NCBI GenBank assembly: GCA_025093555.1 | Contig: JAIWNF010000022.1 | Span: forward strand, 722,203 to 786,202 | Direction of reading: 5' to 3' | Origin: Circinella umbellata | Taxonomy: Eukaryota > Mucoromycota > Mucoromycetes > Mucorales > Lichtheimiaceae | Length of the DNA stretch: 64,000 nt | Shown here: in pieces, positions 45,571 through 57,100 of the stretch | How the letters are laid out: the number at the start of each line of letters is the position of its first letter | How positions within the stretch are numbered: the stretch's first letter is position 1 | Notes under the pieces: model-generated | What the model saw: only the letters and a program-made list of their open reading frames with translations | Database searches by the model: none | What the model was told of the DNA's origin: nothing | Made by a program: the position numbers and the translations under genes

Positions 45571-46136
45571 TTTTTATAATTATGACAGCAATAATAAAAT
45601 AATGATAATAATGGTTTATATTTTGTTAATGGATCCTACACTATTTATATCTGGATAGAATGTACTTATTTTATTATTTAAAAAAAAAAAAAGAAAAAAC
45701 GGATGACATATTATACAACGCTTTTGGGGAATATGTATGTCTACGGATAATGTTTCAAATTGAAAATAATACCTTTTTTTGGTGATGGTGAGGGTGATGC
45801 GCTTGAATTAAAATTAAAAAGCTTACAATAACAGTTATCTGTGTCTGATACATTTATTAGATTTATTTTATTTATGCACTCCTAGTTGAGAGATTGATAA
45901 TACAAGTAATAATGATAAATTAATAATCATTCATGATTCATTATCTGTAATACAATTGGTACTACAATTGGTACTACAATAAAACAAGACAGTCTGGTAT
46001 ATTAATACATCAATATGTCACATACAGAATTATCATTGTTCCTCTCGGACAGAAAGAAAAAGATCTACATCATGTAATCTATTCTCCATTTAGTGTCTGC
46101 GGCTTGAGCAGTGTTTTATCAATCAAAATCAGATAA
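45571..46136. other. Intergenic before the transposon cluster
   Basis: AT-rich with no gene. A direct duplication of ACAATTGGTACTACAATTGGTACTACAAT type lies at 45952-45980. Confidence 0.5.
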
Positions 46137-46290
46137 CATAAAAGGAGACAGTGGTGGTAAGAAAGTCAACAATGCCGAAAAGAACAATGATATTTGAACT
46201 GAAGTTTATCAAAATAGAATATTTTCTCAATTCATATTAAATTCTTATCATTGGTGGAATATATCAATATCTTTGTATGGGTATAATTAA
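46137..46290 (+). repeat. Short interspersed repeat, copy B (partial, diverged)
   Basis: Follows the same order of motifs as copies A and C: AAAAGGAGAC, AAAGTCAACAATGCC, AAAAGAACAATGATATTTGA, ATCATTGGTGGAATATAT. More substitutions than A versus C. Confidence 0.5.
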
Positions 46291-46542
46291 TGGTCTTACA
46301 CATGGCTTCTCCGCAACAAAATTCGAAACCACCTGAACGAGGTACCCTACATGATTCCAAACATGCTCCTGGATTATTAGACCCACAAATGCCTTGGTCT
46401 CAAAAACTTCAAAATAAACATGTATCTTTGATGCACAATACTATTAAGGAACCAACTCTACACAACAACACACCTCGACCAACCAACGAATGGGCTTCTA
46501 TTCTTTCACATGTATGGTGTTGTATTCATCAAAATAAATAAA
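46291..46542 (+). other. Spacer between repeat copies B and C with one open frame
   Basis: The frame from ATG 46290 to TAA 46541 codes 83 residues (MVLHMASPQQNSKPPERGTL…) rich in Pro, His and Asn. It is GC-richer than the flanks and looks like a former element-internal coding piece. No family was recognised. Confidence 0.3.
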
Positions 46543-46765
46543 TAAAAGAGACGTTATAAAAGTCAACGAGACCCAAAAGAACAATAATTGAACTCCAGTT
46601 TAATAAAATAAAATATTACCTTTATTTATATGAATCTTATTATTGGTGGGATATATTGATATGTGTATATGTAAGATTTATATTTGTCATGGCTGTGTGA
46701 ATTATGAATATAAGATTAATGATATTAAGATTAGACTTTGAGTGGTTAATGATATGATATATATA
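46543..46765 (+). repeat. Short interspersed repeat, copy C
   Basis: Near-identical to copy A at 14795-15015 (AGAGACGTTATAAAAGTCAACGAGAC, then ...GTGTGAATTATGAATATAAGATTAATGATATTA in matching order). It directly precedes the segment into which the plus-strand LINE is joined. Confidence 0.7.
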
Positions 46766-46905
46766 TGCAGCTGTTATCTGCTATCATTATAGAAGATGGA
46801 CTTCTGTGTTCTTACAAATCATGGTCCAAATAGGGAAATACACGAAATGTCAGCAAAGTATAATTAAAGATACAAAGGCTCTTCCTGCTATTCCCTCTTT
46901 CGCCT

Positions 46906-48354
46906 ATGAGTCACAAAAAACGTCCTCGTACGCAACTTAACCAACAACATCAACATGCGAATAAGTCTTCTCCTGACAATCGCCCAAAAACTGTTACTCC
47001 TATTATCAAGAGTATTCGTCACTCAATTTTTACACCAGGGTCTCATCAGCAACCTGCTCAGGGATCATACATCCGTACTACTGATTATTTTCGATCCATT
47101 AACCCAAGTCTTTTTTTTGAAACGACTTCCATTACCAACAATCGCTCGATAATTCTTTCTGCCATTGCCAAACAATTCCCTGACACTCCTCCCCTTGGCG
47201 TGCAATTACGCTTCAAGGACAAACGAGTTGCTGTCGAAATCACGCCTTGTGACGACCCACAACGTAATACGTTATCAACAAAAGGTTTTATTCTTGAAGG
47301 TCAATCCATCATCGGTACCCTAGCTCTTCGCAAAGGATCCGGTTTTCTCATTGTCAATGTTTACGACCTACTACATTTACCGGAACATGAATTAGTTCTC
47401 GCAATTCAACAGATGTTTCAACCCTATGGTCGCATTTTAGATATTAGCCTTTTCCTGTCAGCACCTCACCTTTTTTTTATGGGCCAAGGTTGTGTTTCGC
47501 TTGATGTTACTGATTCTAATCAAACGTTAGCTACTCATACCTTACACTTTCCTGGCATCGATCACGATATTCGAGCTTTCTGGAAAGGCTCACCACCTTA
47601 CTGCTGCATTTGTCATGAAGACACTCATGAAAAGGCTGCTTGCCCCAAGGCTAAAGCTGGTCACTATAAAGCTTGCTCGGCTTGTGGCGGCTATAGTCGC
47701 TTTCATTCGGTCTCTTGTCTCCAACAACATAAACAAATCTCGCCTTACCCCCAACAAACGGGTATTACAACATCCAATGAGGCACCATCTGTCAATACCG
47801 CCAATTTAAACATTCAAGGTCCTCTTTTGGATTTAACACCGCCACCACCACCACCATCGCCATCGCCATCACCAGATATTGATGATGATAATAATCAAGA
47901 AAGTGAGGCCGAATACTCCTCACTGCCATCTTCACCTCACATCTCACCTCACCTTATGGAAATTGATGTAGCTGAATCTCTCTCAGAGCTAGATGTCAAT
48001 ACATCTAATACTGCTGCTATACCTCCTGGTCTTAATTTAGATAGTGACACAATCCCGCCGCCTATAGATAATAATATAAGTATCGCTCTCTCTGAAACGA
48101 CCGCTATAACTAACAATTCTTCTACCACCAGTGAGGTAACATTACCCTCTGAGAATAGTGCCACGCTTTTCCCTTCTAATTTTATAGGGACCGATTCGAC
48201 CACCGCATCATCTCAAATAACAGAAAACAACTCGTCCATGTCCATTTTACAGACTGTTAATGTCACCGCTGATAGACTACTTGGCTCTACATATAACGAA
48301 AGTGGTATTCGCTGTAGTCCCTGGCCATCAAAACCGAACCCCAAATATCAATGA
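46906..48354 (+). CDS. LINE ORF1, Gag-like RNA-binding protein with zinc knuckles
   Basis: An uninterrupted 482-residue frame. Residues about 85-220 form an RRM-like alpha/beta region (RFKDKRVAVEITPCDDP, GSGFLIVNVYDLLHLPEHEL). A CCHC knuckle CCICHEDTHEKAAC and a second Cys/His cluster CSACGGYSRFHSVSC follow at about residues 227-262. The C-terminal third is Pro/Ser/Thr-rich and disordered. Family knowledge: ORF1 proteins coat the element RNA in the cytoplasm and escort it to the nucleus. The stop TGA overlaps the ORF2 start in ATGA (48351-48354), which suggests termination-reinitiation for ORF2. The N-terminal sequence differs strongly from ORF1 of the minus-strand LINE, so the two elements are different families. 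Confidence 0.8.
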   Translation: MSHKKRPRTQLNQQHQHANKSSPDNRPKTVTPIIKSIRHSIFTPGSHQQPAQGSYIRTTDYFRSINPSLFFETTSITNNRSIILSAIAKQFPDTPPLGVQLRFKDKRVAVEITPCDDPQRNTLSTKGFILEGQSIIGTLALRKGSGFLIVNVYDLLHLPEHELVLAIQQMFQPYGRILDISLFLSAPHLFFMGQGCVSLDVTDSNQTLATHTLHFPGIDHDIRAFWKGSPPYCCICHEDTHEKAACPKAKAGHYKACSACGGYSRFHSVSCLQQHKQISPYPQQTGITTSNEAPSVNTANLNIQGPLLDLTPPPPPPSPSPSPDIDDDNNQESEAEYSSLPSSPHISPHLMEIDVAESLSELDVNTSNTAAIPPGLNLDSDTIPPPIDNNISIALSETTAITNNSSTTSEVTLPSENSATLFPSNFIGTDSTTASSQITENNSSMSILQTVNVTADRLLGSTYNESGIRCSPWPSKPNPKYQ

Positions 48355-51300
48355 AAAATATCAACATCAGAATAGGTACACTCAACTGTCGAGGTTTACC
48401 TAAGACAGAAGAGCCAGAACATAGTAAACATTTTATTAGATTTCTTCGTTCTCAATCACTTGATATTTTAACCCTCCAAGAAACATATGCGGCTGACGAA
48501 GATCTCCAATCACGCTTTCACACACAATTTCAATCATCTTTATCATTTTGGTCCCAACATGTTGGTATCATTTCACTTAATCCTGATATTACATTTACCC
48601 TCCACTCCATTGACTTGGATGGTCACGTCCTGCATGTTACTGCTTCATATTCTTCTTTCTCTTTTTCTCCTATTAATATTATTGTCATATATGCCCCTGC
48701 TCATTATTATCAACGAGAACCTTTTTTTACTTCTTTGTCCCAATTGCCTTTTTTTTCTACATCCTCAATTGAACGTAGCATTCTTTTGGGTGATTTTAAT
48801 TATCAAATTCTTTCTCGTTCTTCTTCTGGAGTGCCAGACACTTGGAAATCATACCTTTCTTCTTTATGGATAGATTGTATAACATCTCCTGGTGCTTGTC
48901 CCTCTCCTACTTTTCTTCGCAATTCCTCCCGTTCTTGTCTTCCGATTTGTATCCTTTTACTTCCTCCCCTCTCATTGATTTTATTAACCCGTTATGGACT
49001 GACCATCATCTAGTTTCTGTAGAACTTCGCTTAGGACAAGCTCCTCTTGGGCCTGGTCTTTGGCGTTGTAACCCTACTGCGGCTACTGATAAACATTTTT
49101 GTAGTGACTTATCAGCATTTCTCACTAGTGAAATTGCCCTATTCGACACTTCACTCTCTCGGCAACAAAAATGGGATCAAATTAAACTTATCACTGGCAA
49201 ATTTGCTCATAAGTATTCAAGGAAAAAAAGAACGCATAATCAACTTCACCTTCGATCACTACAAAAAGAACGCCGTCAATATTTATCTTTCAATAATTAT
49301 ATTGAGATACAGCATGATTCTTATTTAATTTCTTTGGAAGCAGAAATTGCTTCAGTCCAATCTGATTTTACACGTATTAATGCTCTTCGTGCCGGCTTAC
49401 GGTGGCGAGAACATAGTGAAAAATCAGCAGGTTATATCAAACGTTCCATTGAAGTTAGACAAGCCAAACGCACCATCACTCACCTACGCCACCCTATCAA
49501 TAACACACTCTGCACCACAGCTTCTTCTATGACCGAAGCTGCTCAACAATACTATCAATCTCTTTATACTGCTGAACCTATTGACCTTCAAGCTATAGAC
49601 CAATTATTAACTAGTGTACCTTCCGATCTTTTGTCACCTGCTACACAAACTTTACTTCTATCTTCCTTTACTTTAGATCAAATCACTAATAGTGCAAAAA
49701 GAGCTCCACGAAATAGTAGTCCTGGTAGCGATGGTCTTCCCTATTCTATTCTCTATTTGTTATTCAACCATCCTTTGATCGGAAGCTTGGCTGTCAATGT
49801 ATATAATGATGCACTTCATGCTGGTGTTTTTCCAAATTCGTGGTCTGAAACTCGTCTTTGCCTACTACCGAAAAAGGTGGACCTTTCTTCGCTCTCCAAC
49901 TGGCGGCCAATCTCTTTAATAAATACTAATGCAAAGATTTTTACAAGACTTGTTAATGCCCGTTTAATTCCCACTGTTCAACCTGTTATTTCTCCCATTC
50001 AAACCGGGTTCTTACCTGGAAAATGTATTGGCGATAATGGCTTAACTGCTCGACTCATTATGGACTATGCCTGCCACCATCGTTTGCCAGGAGTCGGTTT
50101 GGTTATCGACCAACAAAAAGCGTACGACTTGGTACATCCTACTTACCTACACCTTGTTCTTCTGCACGTTGGTCTACCAACTTCACTTGTCCTCTCACTG
50201 TGTAATTTGTTTTTTAGTACTTCTATTTCTGTTATGGTCAACGGTTTTCTTAGTACTCCAGTTCAACAAGGTCGTGGCTTACGTCAAGGAGATCCAATCT
50301 CCCCAGTTTTATTTAACCTGGCATTTGATCCATTACTACGAACCATTCTAAATGATTCTCAATTCCATGGCTTTTCGATATCTCCTTCTCTTGGCTCTTT
50401 TCCCACCATCGCCCCCAGGCCTATCCAAGCCTTAGCTTATGCTGATGATGCTTTGTTTTTTCTTACTCATCCAAATGATTTCCACCAGTTACAAGACTTC
50501 CTATCTCTCTATAGTTAAGTGTCTAATGCCAAGGTAAATTACCACAAGACCGAAGCTATATCTCTATCAGGTGCAAGCCAACCTGAATGCCAAGCGCTAC
50601 TCCAATCAGCTGGAATTACAGCTTGGCGTGATTACTGTTCTCTCTCTGCCATACGATACCTTGGATACCCTCTGGCTTCTACCAATTCTCAATTAAACGC
50701 CTTTTTGGATGGTCTACTAGTTAAACTTCGGACTGCTTGTGATATACATCTTCAACATGGTTTATCTATTCAAGGTCGTGCTACTGTTATCAACACTCTG
50801 ATTATGTCGAAAATCTGGCATGTCTTACGAGTTACTCCAGTCCCCAAACATTTTCATCAACATATTCGTAGCTTAGTTACTAAATTCCTTATGCATAGAA
50901 TGTTTCCCCCTGTTAAATATGATATACTCACACTTCCCAAATCTATAGGTGGTTTAGGACTTTTGGATTCAAGTTTACAACAACAAGCAATGCAAATTCG
51001 ATGGTTTTCTTCTTTATTTTCTACATCTTTCTCTTCATCCTTTCTTTCTTGCTTTCTTTCTTGCTTTCTTTCATATTTTTTGACCACCACTTCAAATTGT
51101 ATTCATCCTCTTCTCCCCCTACTTTTTCCTTCTTTACGTTCTTCCACCTTCAGATCAATTACCACTTTAGCTCCATTGTCTTCAGCCATTGATCATCTTA
51201 CACCTCTCCCCTTAACTTCTGATCCATCTCTGGCTACCTGCCTTTCTCTTCCTTTGTCATTCGTCATTCAAATTTCTGACTCTACTAATTTTACCCCTAA

Positions 51301-52153
51301 ACAACACTTATCCAAAGTACTTGTGTCAGATGCATACATTTTCGATCCTCAAATCAACCATTTGCGTCGACGTACTCGCATGGAACTCAATACTGGATGA
51401 ACTACCATCATTCAACTGTTTCGAGCTCTTGATTCTGGTGCTGTTTTGATTGCCGACTTTCTCGCTCGTGCACTCTTACCAGGTGCACCTATATTAGAAT
51501 CTCCTGAATTTTATATTGGTCTTATTGATTTACAACCATTTTATTACTGATATAATATACACGACATTCCCTTGCACCTCAGTAGCACCCATGCCCACCG
51601 TTCTACTCATCATCAACCTGCCATCACCGCTGCTATTGAAGATTCTAATTATCCTTCTCTCACTACCTCAAAATGGACTTTCTTTTGGAAATCTCGTATC
51701 TCACCTGTCGCCCGCACCATTTGGTGGCGTGCATTACATGGTAAATTATCTTGCCGCACTAACCTACACCATATATTGCCAGCTCACTTTGATAGTCCAT
51801 TGTGTGTACTTGGTGATCTTGCTTTAGATACTGGTAATCACTTCTTGTTCTCCTGCCCATACAAATGGCATATATGGCAACAAGTTCTGCAAGATTGTAT
51901 TCTTTCTACTATTACACAAGCAACTATTTTCGATGCCCTCTTTAATCTTTCTATGCCCTCATGGAATTTATCTCATTCACCTCTCTCGCCAATGCAATTG
52001 ATTGCCGGCGTTCTAGTTGGCGTTTGGAAAGCCCACTGGCTACACGTTTTTTCTACTGTTCCATTTTTATCTACCAACATCATCGATTCTACTCACAAAC
52101 TACTCATTAATTTTCGACAAGAAGAGACCCTTTTTCAACATCAACCTCCATAA
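48351..52153 (+). pseudogene. LINE ORF2 (endonuclease-reverse transcriptase), four disabling lesions
   Basis: The endonuclease begins IRIGTLNCRGLPKTEEPEHS and shows LTLQETYA, LGDFNY and WTDHHLVSVEL. Between PSPTFLRNSSRSC and LSSDLYPF a deletion near 48935 removes the expected I-D-Y-F strand and shifts frame. The RT reads SPGSDGLPYSILY, NWRPISLINTNAKIFTRLVN, GLRQGDPISPVLFNLAFDPL and ALAYADDALFF. In-frame stops follow at 50516 (TAA in YS-stop-VSNAKVN, where the sister LINE has Gln), 51398 (TGA, sister has Arg) and 51548 (TGA). The C-terminus WWRALHGKLSCRTNLHHILP then HFLFSCPYKWHIWQQ keeps part of the zinc-binding motif, but the second Cys of the CxxC is lost. Confidence 0.85.
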
Positions 52154-52173
52154 TATTATTAGACAATAGTACC

Positions 52174-52215
<42 letters not shown>

Positions 52216-52217
<2 letters not shown>

Positions 52218-52401
52218 ATTACATAGATTATCTTTTTGATTATACCCATCTTCCCTTTCACCTCTCATATTTCTTCTTTATCACTTACCTAGAATCCATT
52301 GCTTGTATTTGTCTTGTTCTGTCTGTCCAACCATTGTTACTTAATATTTCAATGGCCGTCAATAAATTCACCACACAAAAGTGGGAATTTCAAAAAAAAA
52401 A
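52216..52401. other. Spacer between two LINE copies
   Basis: Non-coding pyrimidine-rich DNA after the poly(A) tract. No clear target-site duplication of the plus-strand LINE was found here. Confidence 0.4.
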
Positions 52402-52505
52402 CTTTCTGCTATTCATCACTTTTTTGAGAAGATAGCCATTTATAGTAATAGCCAAACTCTTTAAACTTTTATTTTATTTCCTTTCCCCCCCTAACACCAA
52501 CGCTC

Positions 52506-54095
52506 ATGGCGGATACTAGAGCTCCAGGAATACGCATGTGGGCACACATTGCCAGTGCTCATAAGGGCAACAATCGTAGCATCACGTTATTTACAGAACA
52601 AGGATTCAAACAAACTCGACGCGCAAAATAGGCAGAAAACATTATTCGTAGTCTCAATGCAAATTCGGTCATTTTTGATTTTGGTACCAATTTACCCTCC
52701 AAAGAAACAGCATATCGTACTATCATGCAACTAGGACCCATTATTGGTATCTGCAACATTGGTCGCTCTCGTAATCCTCGCGCTCTTCTCATTGAAGTTA
52801 GATTTGGTGATAACAAAACCAAGCAAAAGGCGATTAACGAAGGCATCACATATGATAATCATACATATCTCGCTACTCCAGTACTTGCCACTGATGATGA
52901 ATAATTATTAACCCTAAACTAATTATTTAGATGCAATTTAGAATAAGTTGTTGTTGTTGTTAAATTACTCGTGATGGCTCAACAACACCATGACCATCAC
53001 CTCTATATATCATAATCAAGAACATTTCGTCCTTCGTCCTTATGTTAGGAGGGATATGCTCATTACCATTCCGCCAGTTATGGCTTAATAAAAGATTTAT
53101 CTTTTTGTTTTATAACTTTTTATTCATTATAAATAAATATTAAATAATAATTTTTTTTTAAAATGATAAAAATTTTTAATAACTTTTGAAAAATAAACTA
53201 AATTAAAAAATATATTTCATTATTTTTTATATTTAAACTATTTTTTCTATTATTTAAAAATATAAATTAAAAAAATATAAATTTTCATTATATTTTTATA
53301 ATTACATTTATTTTTTTTAATATAATTTACTAATATAATCTATTGTTGTCAATTATTCTTCGATGCTGACACTGTTAAAGTCAACTTTAAAAAGCTACCT
53401 TTTGTGGAGCCTAAACCTTTACATGCAAGTCTGAAAATCACCATGAGACACTATGGTAGAGTTAGTCAAATTCGTGTGTATGTTGACCCTGCTACTGGTT
53501 TATATGAAGGCGAAGTGACGATTATTTTGGACATAACCCCACCTACAGATTATATGAGTGATGATGACAAACCTTATTACAATTTTACAAACCACTTACT
53601 AGGGAAATATATTTTGACAACTGGGATGCCATGTACCCAGCATTATGGAAGAATGCTCCCCCTCTTTGTCGTTATTGCAAAGCAGAGGGTCATAAGAAGG
53701 ATGTCTGTCCTAAAATGATTGATATGGAATACTATAACTGCCATACTAAAGGTCACCAACAATGTAATTGTCGGGTACAAAAAGAAGATGAAAAACGTAA
53801 ACGTTATGCAGACAAAATTGACCATATGACCACAGATGAACTTTTGGCAACTTACATCGAACTTACACAAAAAATACAAAACTTACAAGAACCGTCAAAG
53901 AAACAACAGCAACAACAAAAGGAACAAGAAGGCAAGCAGCAACAATCTGTCAATGAAATAAACACGCAACTACCACCACCATCAGTCAACACCAATAAAA
54001 TAAATGAACCTCCTTCAGATGCTGATAGTGAAATGAAGGAAGCAGCTAAGGCTTTTATACATACCGTGGACGATGATGGTCCTTGTTGTATCCAA
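52506..54095 (+). pseudogene. LINE ORF1 remnant with MITE insertion
   Basis: MADTRAPGIR starts it. TAG at 52629 replaces the CAG found in the sister copy (RRAK-stop-AENIIRS). After the insertion the protein resumes at VKVNFKKLPFVEPKPLHASL. A frame change near 53590 precedes the two zinc knuckles CRYCKAEGHKKDVC and CHTKGHQQCNC; the first Cys of the second knuckle is Asn in YYNCHTKGH. The Gln-rich tail ends in unrelated sequence. Confidence 0.8.
52897..53361. mobile_element. 465-bp MITE-like insertion with GATG target duplication
   Basis: GATG at 52893-52896 and 53362-53365 flanks the insert. The uninterrupted sister sequence has GATG once. The ends are imperfect inverted repeats (ATGAATAATTATTAAC against the reverse complement AAGAATAATTGACAAC). 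The right two-thirds is almost pure A+T and the left third is less biased. There are no coding frames. Confidence 0.7.
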
Positions 54096-54146
54096 CATAT
54101 ATTATTCATAAAGATAATTATTTGTCATTCTAATTATTAAAGTATA
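54096..54146. other. Short spacer before the minus-strand LINE
   Basis: AT-rich sequence of unknown origin between the truncated ORF1 copy and the target-site duplication. Confidence 0.4.
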
Positions 54147-54162
54147 GCGTATCTTTAATTAT
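54147..54162. repeat. Target-site duplication of the minus-strand LINE (3' side)
   Basis: GCGTATCTTTAATTAT is repeated exactly at 59521-59536. It sits directly beside the LINE's A tract (T9 on the plus strand), as target-primed reverse transcription leaves it. Confidence 0.85.
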
Positions 54163-54188
54163 TTTTTTTTTGTATAAATTGTTTTTAT

Positions 54189-57100
54189 TTATTGAGGTAA
54201 TTGATCCTCAATTTGAATGTGTGAAATATTAATGGATGATGGAGATAAAGATGTTATTATAAATGGGTAGCGGGAAAGAAGTTGTTGGTAAAATTGGCTA
54301 GCTATAATGGTATTCCAGGGTAGGTTTTGAAAAATCGAACGCCAATGCATTGACCAGATAGTTTGTAATATGAGACCAAAGTTTGGTAAATGAGCAGACC
54401 AATGGATGTTATCATGGGTAAAACGTAGGTGAAGAATATCCCACAAGTGATCAGTAGAGAGCGGTGGGGCAGATGCTAATGTTGATAAAGTTTGTTGCCA
54501 GAAAGCAAATTTAAGAGGACAATCCACAAAAAAATGGCGTACAGTATCCGGTTCCACCTCGCAAATGGGACATATGTTAGTTGGATGTTTCTGGGGCATG
54601 ATATGATGGAGATGAACTTTGTTAGATACCCTTTGTAAAAGTAAACGCCACCAAGCGGTGCGAGCACCATGCGGTATATTGGTTCGCCAAAAGAGTCGCC
54701 AGTCCTTGGGTAATAAAGTAGAAGTAATAAGCTGGGAAGAACTCGGCGAGGAGGAGAGGCTACTCTCACGCCAAAATCGACGAAGTCTACCTGGCCCTAC
54801 ATGTAAAACATTGATGCGCTTCGGAGCAACTCTTCGACTGGTGGTGAATGATCGTGGTGATGGTAGTGTCCAATGGGACATTGGAATTCGAGTGGTTGTT
54901 TCTGATGTTGGTAGTGACAGAGGTTGGTTATCTTGAAGCGCCTGGTCAATCACGGAGTGTAACTGAACATGACCCAATATAACTTCAGAATGTAAATGAG
55001 TAATAGTTGTAGGTATGCGTCCTAGTTGAGTGGGTTGTAGAATGGAAAGAGAAGTTGATGAAAAGCTATATGCATCTGAAACAAGATAGCGTGGTGATAT
55101 TGGTAAAAGGTTGTTGTTGTCAGATGTTTGTGTGATGACGGTGCAAAGAGGTAGATCCATTATAGCCGCTAATGGTGTGGTGGTAGGAAGAGAGAATGTT
55201 GGTAAACGCGGAATAAGTTTGATTAAATGCACTAGATGGGGGAGTGGAGAGCATAAACGTTGAAAGGAAGGAATGGTGAATAAAATAGCATATGGTGATG
55301 GTTGACCGGTGTAAATGTTAAATAATTGTTGTAATAGGAGAGTAATATATGAAGCTGGATGTTGAGTAGTTGGGGTGATATACAGGTGCTGTATGTATTT
55401 ATGGTGGAGAGCTGCATATTGGTCATGAAGATCTACTATAGCTAAACCACCATGTGATTTAGATGCATTGACATGACTCCAACGAGGATAGGGAAAAAAA
55501 TCGAGAACATATTGTCGAACAAGACTGTTACATTTTTTAAGCCATGATGTCGGAACTATACACACTCTTAAAACATGCCATAGCCGAGATAATAACAAAG
55601 AATTAGCAATAATTGATTTACCAAGTACAGATAAGCGACGTTGTTGTAAGAAGTCGACATGATGTTTAATTTTGTTGTATAATGATTCCAAAAAACCATC
55701 CAGTTGAGCCTGGGAGTGATATAAAGGGTAACCGAGATATGTAAGTGCATGTGGGTTATGTTGATCATGCCAGCGTGCTCTAAATGATTCCACTTGCGTC
55801 ATCCAGTCTTCATGCAATTCACCATTAAGAGGAAATACAACGGTTTTTTGAAGATTAACACGACCATTGGATGCTTGTCCATAGACTGTAAGATGCCGCA
55901 CAAGATGATTCCATTCTTGTGGTTGATGAAGAAAAACTAATAAGTCGTCAGCATACGCACAAATTTTGATTGGGTGTGAAGAAACAAATGATGAGTTAGA
56001 TCGAAAATGAATGTTGCTTCGAGGGGGAAGGGGCGCAAGGGGAGCACCTTGAATTAATGGATCATTGATAATAGTATATAAAAGGGGTTCGAATGCAATA
56101 TTAAATAGTAAAGGGGAAATAGGATCCCCTTGACGCAAACCTCGAAGCTGACGGACAGGCTCAGAAAGCCAGCCATTAATAGAAAGAAAGATAGATGTAG
56201 AAAAGAAAAGGGAAGTAATGGATGTTATAAACGTGGGTGGAAAACCAAACCTTGCCAATGTCTGTTTGAGGTATTCGGGATGCACCATATCATACGCCTT
56301 TTGTTGGTCCAACATAATACCTACACCCGTTTGAAAATTAGGATTTGTTGAAGCTGCTTTGCGAGCATGACCCATAAGATTTTGTACTGCCCATCCATGA
56401 TCCGATATTAATCTATTCGCCAAAAATCCAGTCTGATATGGGTTAATTAAATGTTGTAGAAGGGGTTGTGTTCGATTTGCTAATAACTTAGTGAAGATCT
56501 TAGCATCAGAATTAATCAACGATAAGGGTCGCCAGTTAGATAACAATTGTGGATCACCTTTTTTAAATAATAACACCATGCGAGTGCGCATCCATGATAA
56601 AGGATATGTGGCTTCTTGTAAAGCCAAATTTAACACCTTGAGCAACAATTCCAAACAACGAGCATGTGAAAGAAGAAAACGATATACCTCGAAGGATAAA
56701 CCATCTAGACCAGGACTTTTACCAAGAGGGGAATGTTTAAGTGCTTCTGTCAATTCTGCTAAAGTAAAAACTGAAGTCAGATTTGCTTGTTGATTTGGGG
56801 ATAATGTTTTTTCTGGAGGAATAGAGGAAAGAATCGATTGTATAGCATCATTGGATACAGGTTCTGGTGCAAAAAGTGTGTCATAAAAAGCATGTGCCAT
56901 GCCAAAAATTTCACCATTAGTCGTCGCTTGAATGCCAGTTATTGGATCGCGTAAACTGGTGATGGTAACAGCGTCCTGTCGTTGTCGTAATACTCAAAAG
57001 AAATACTTGTTATTGCGTTCTCCTTTTTCATGCCATTGTGTTGCAGTACGTAATAAGAGTTGTTTGGTTTGGATTTCCTGGAAATTTTTTATTTCTTTAT

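Larger units (their letters stand above)
46875..52215 (+). mobile_element. Full-length L1-like LINE, plus strand, broken ORF2
   Basis: The layout is a 5' start near AAGGCTCTTCCTGC (46875), ORF1 at 46906-48354, ORF2 at 48351-52153, then a short 3' UTR and a 41-nt poly(A) tract at 52175-52215. ORF1 has CCHC zinc knuckles. ORF2 has an APE-type endonuclease, a reverse transcriptase with YADD, and a C-terminal zinc-binding-like region. ORF2 contains a deletion with frame change and three in-frame stops, so the copy is inactive. The host-side sequence at 46766-46874 is also found next to the minus-strand LINE (59521-59640). Confidence 0.85.
52402..54095 (+). mobile_element. 3'-truncated LINE copy (ORF1 only), same family as the minus-strand LINE
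   Basis: From CTTTCTGCTATTCATCACTT the sequence matches the first 1.5 kb of the minus-strand LINE, including the ~100-bp leader and the ORF1 start at 52506. It carries a nonsense codon, a 465-bp insertion at 52897-53361 and a frame change near 53590, and it stops matching near 54095. ORF2 is absent. It has a 5' end but no 3' end, the opposite of usual LINE truncation, so the 3' part was probably removed by deletion or by the neighbouring insertion. Confidence 0.8.

Noticed and set aside
46290..46541. 83-codon frame considered as a host gene
   Set aside because: It lies between two copies of a dispersed repeat with no splice sites or known domain, so it is more likely element debris.
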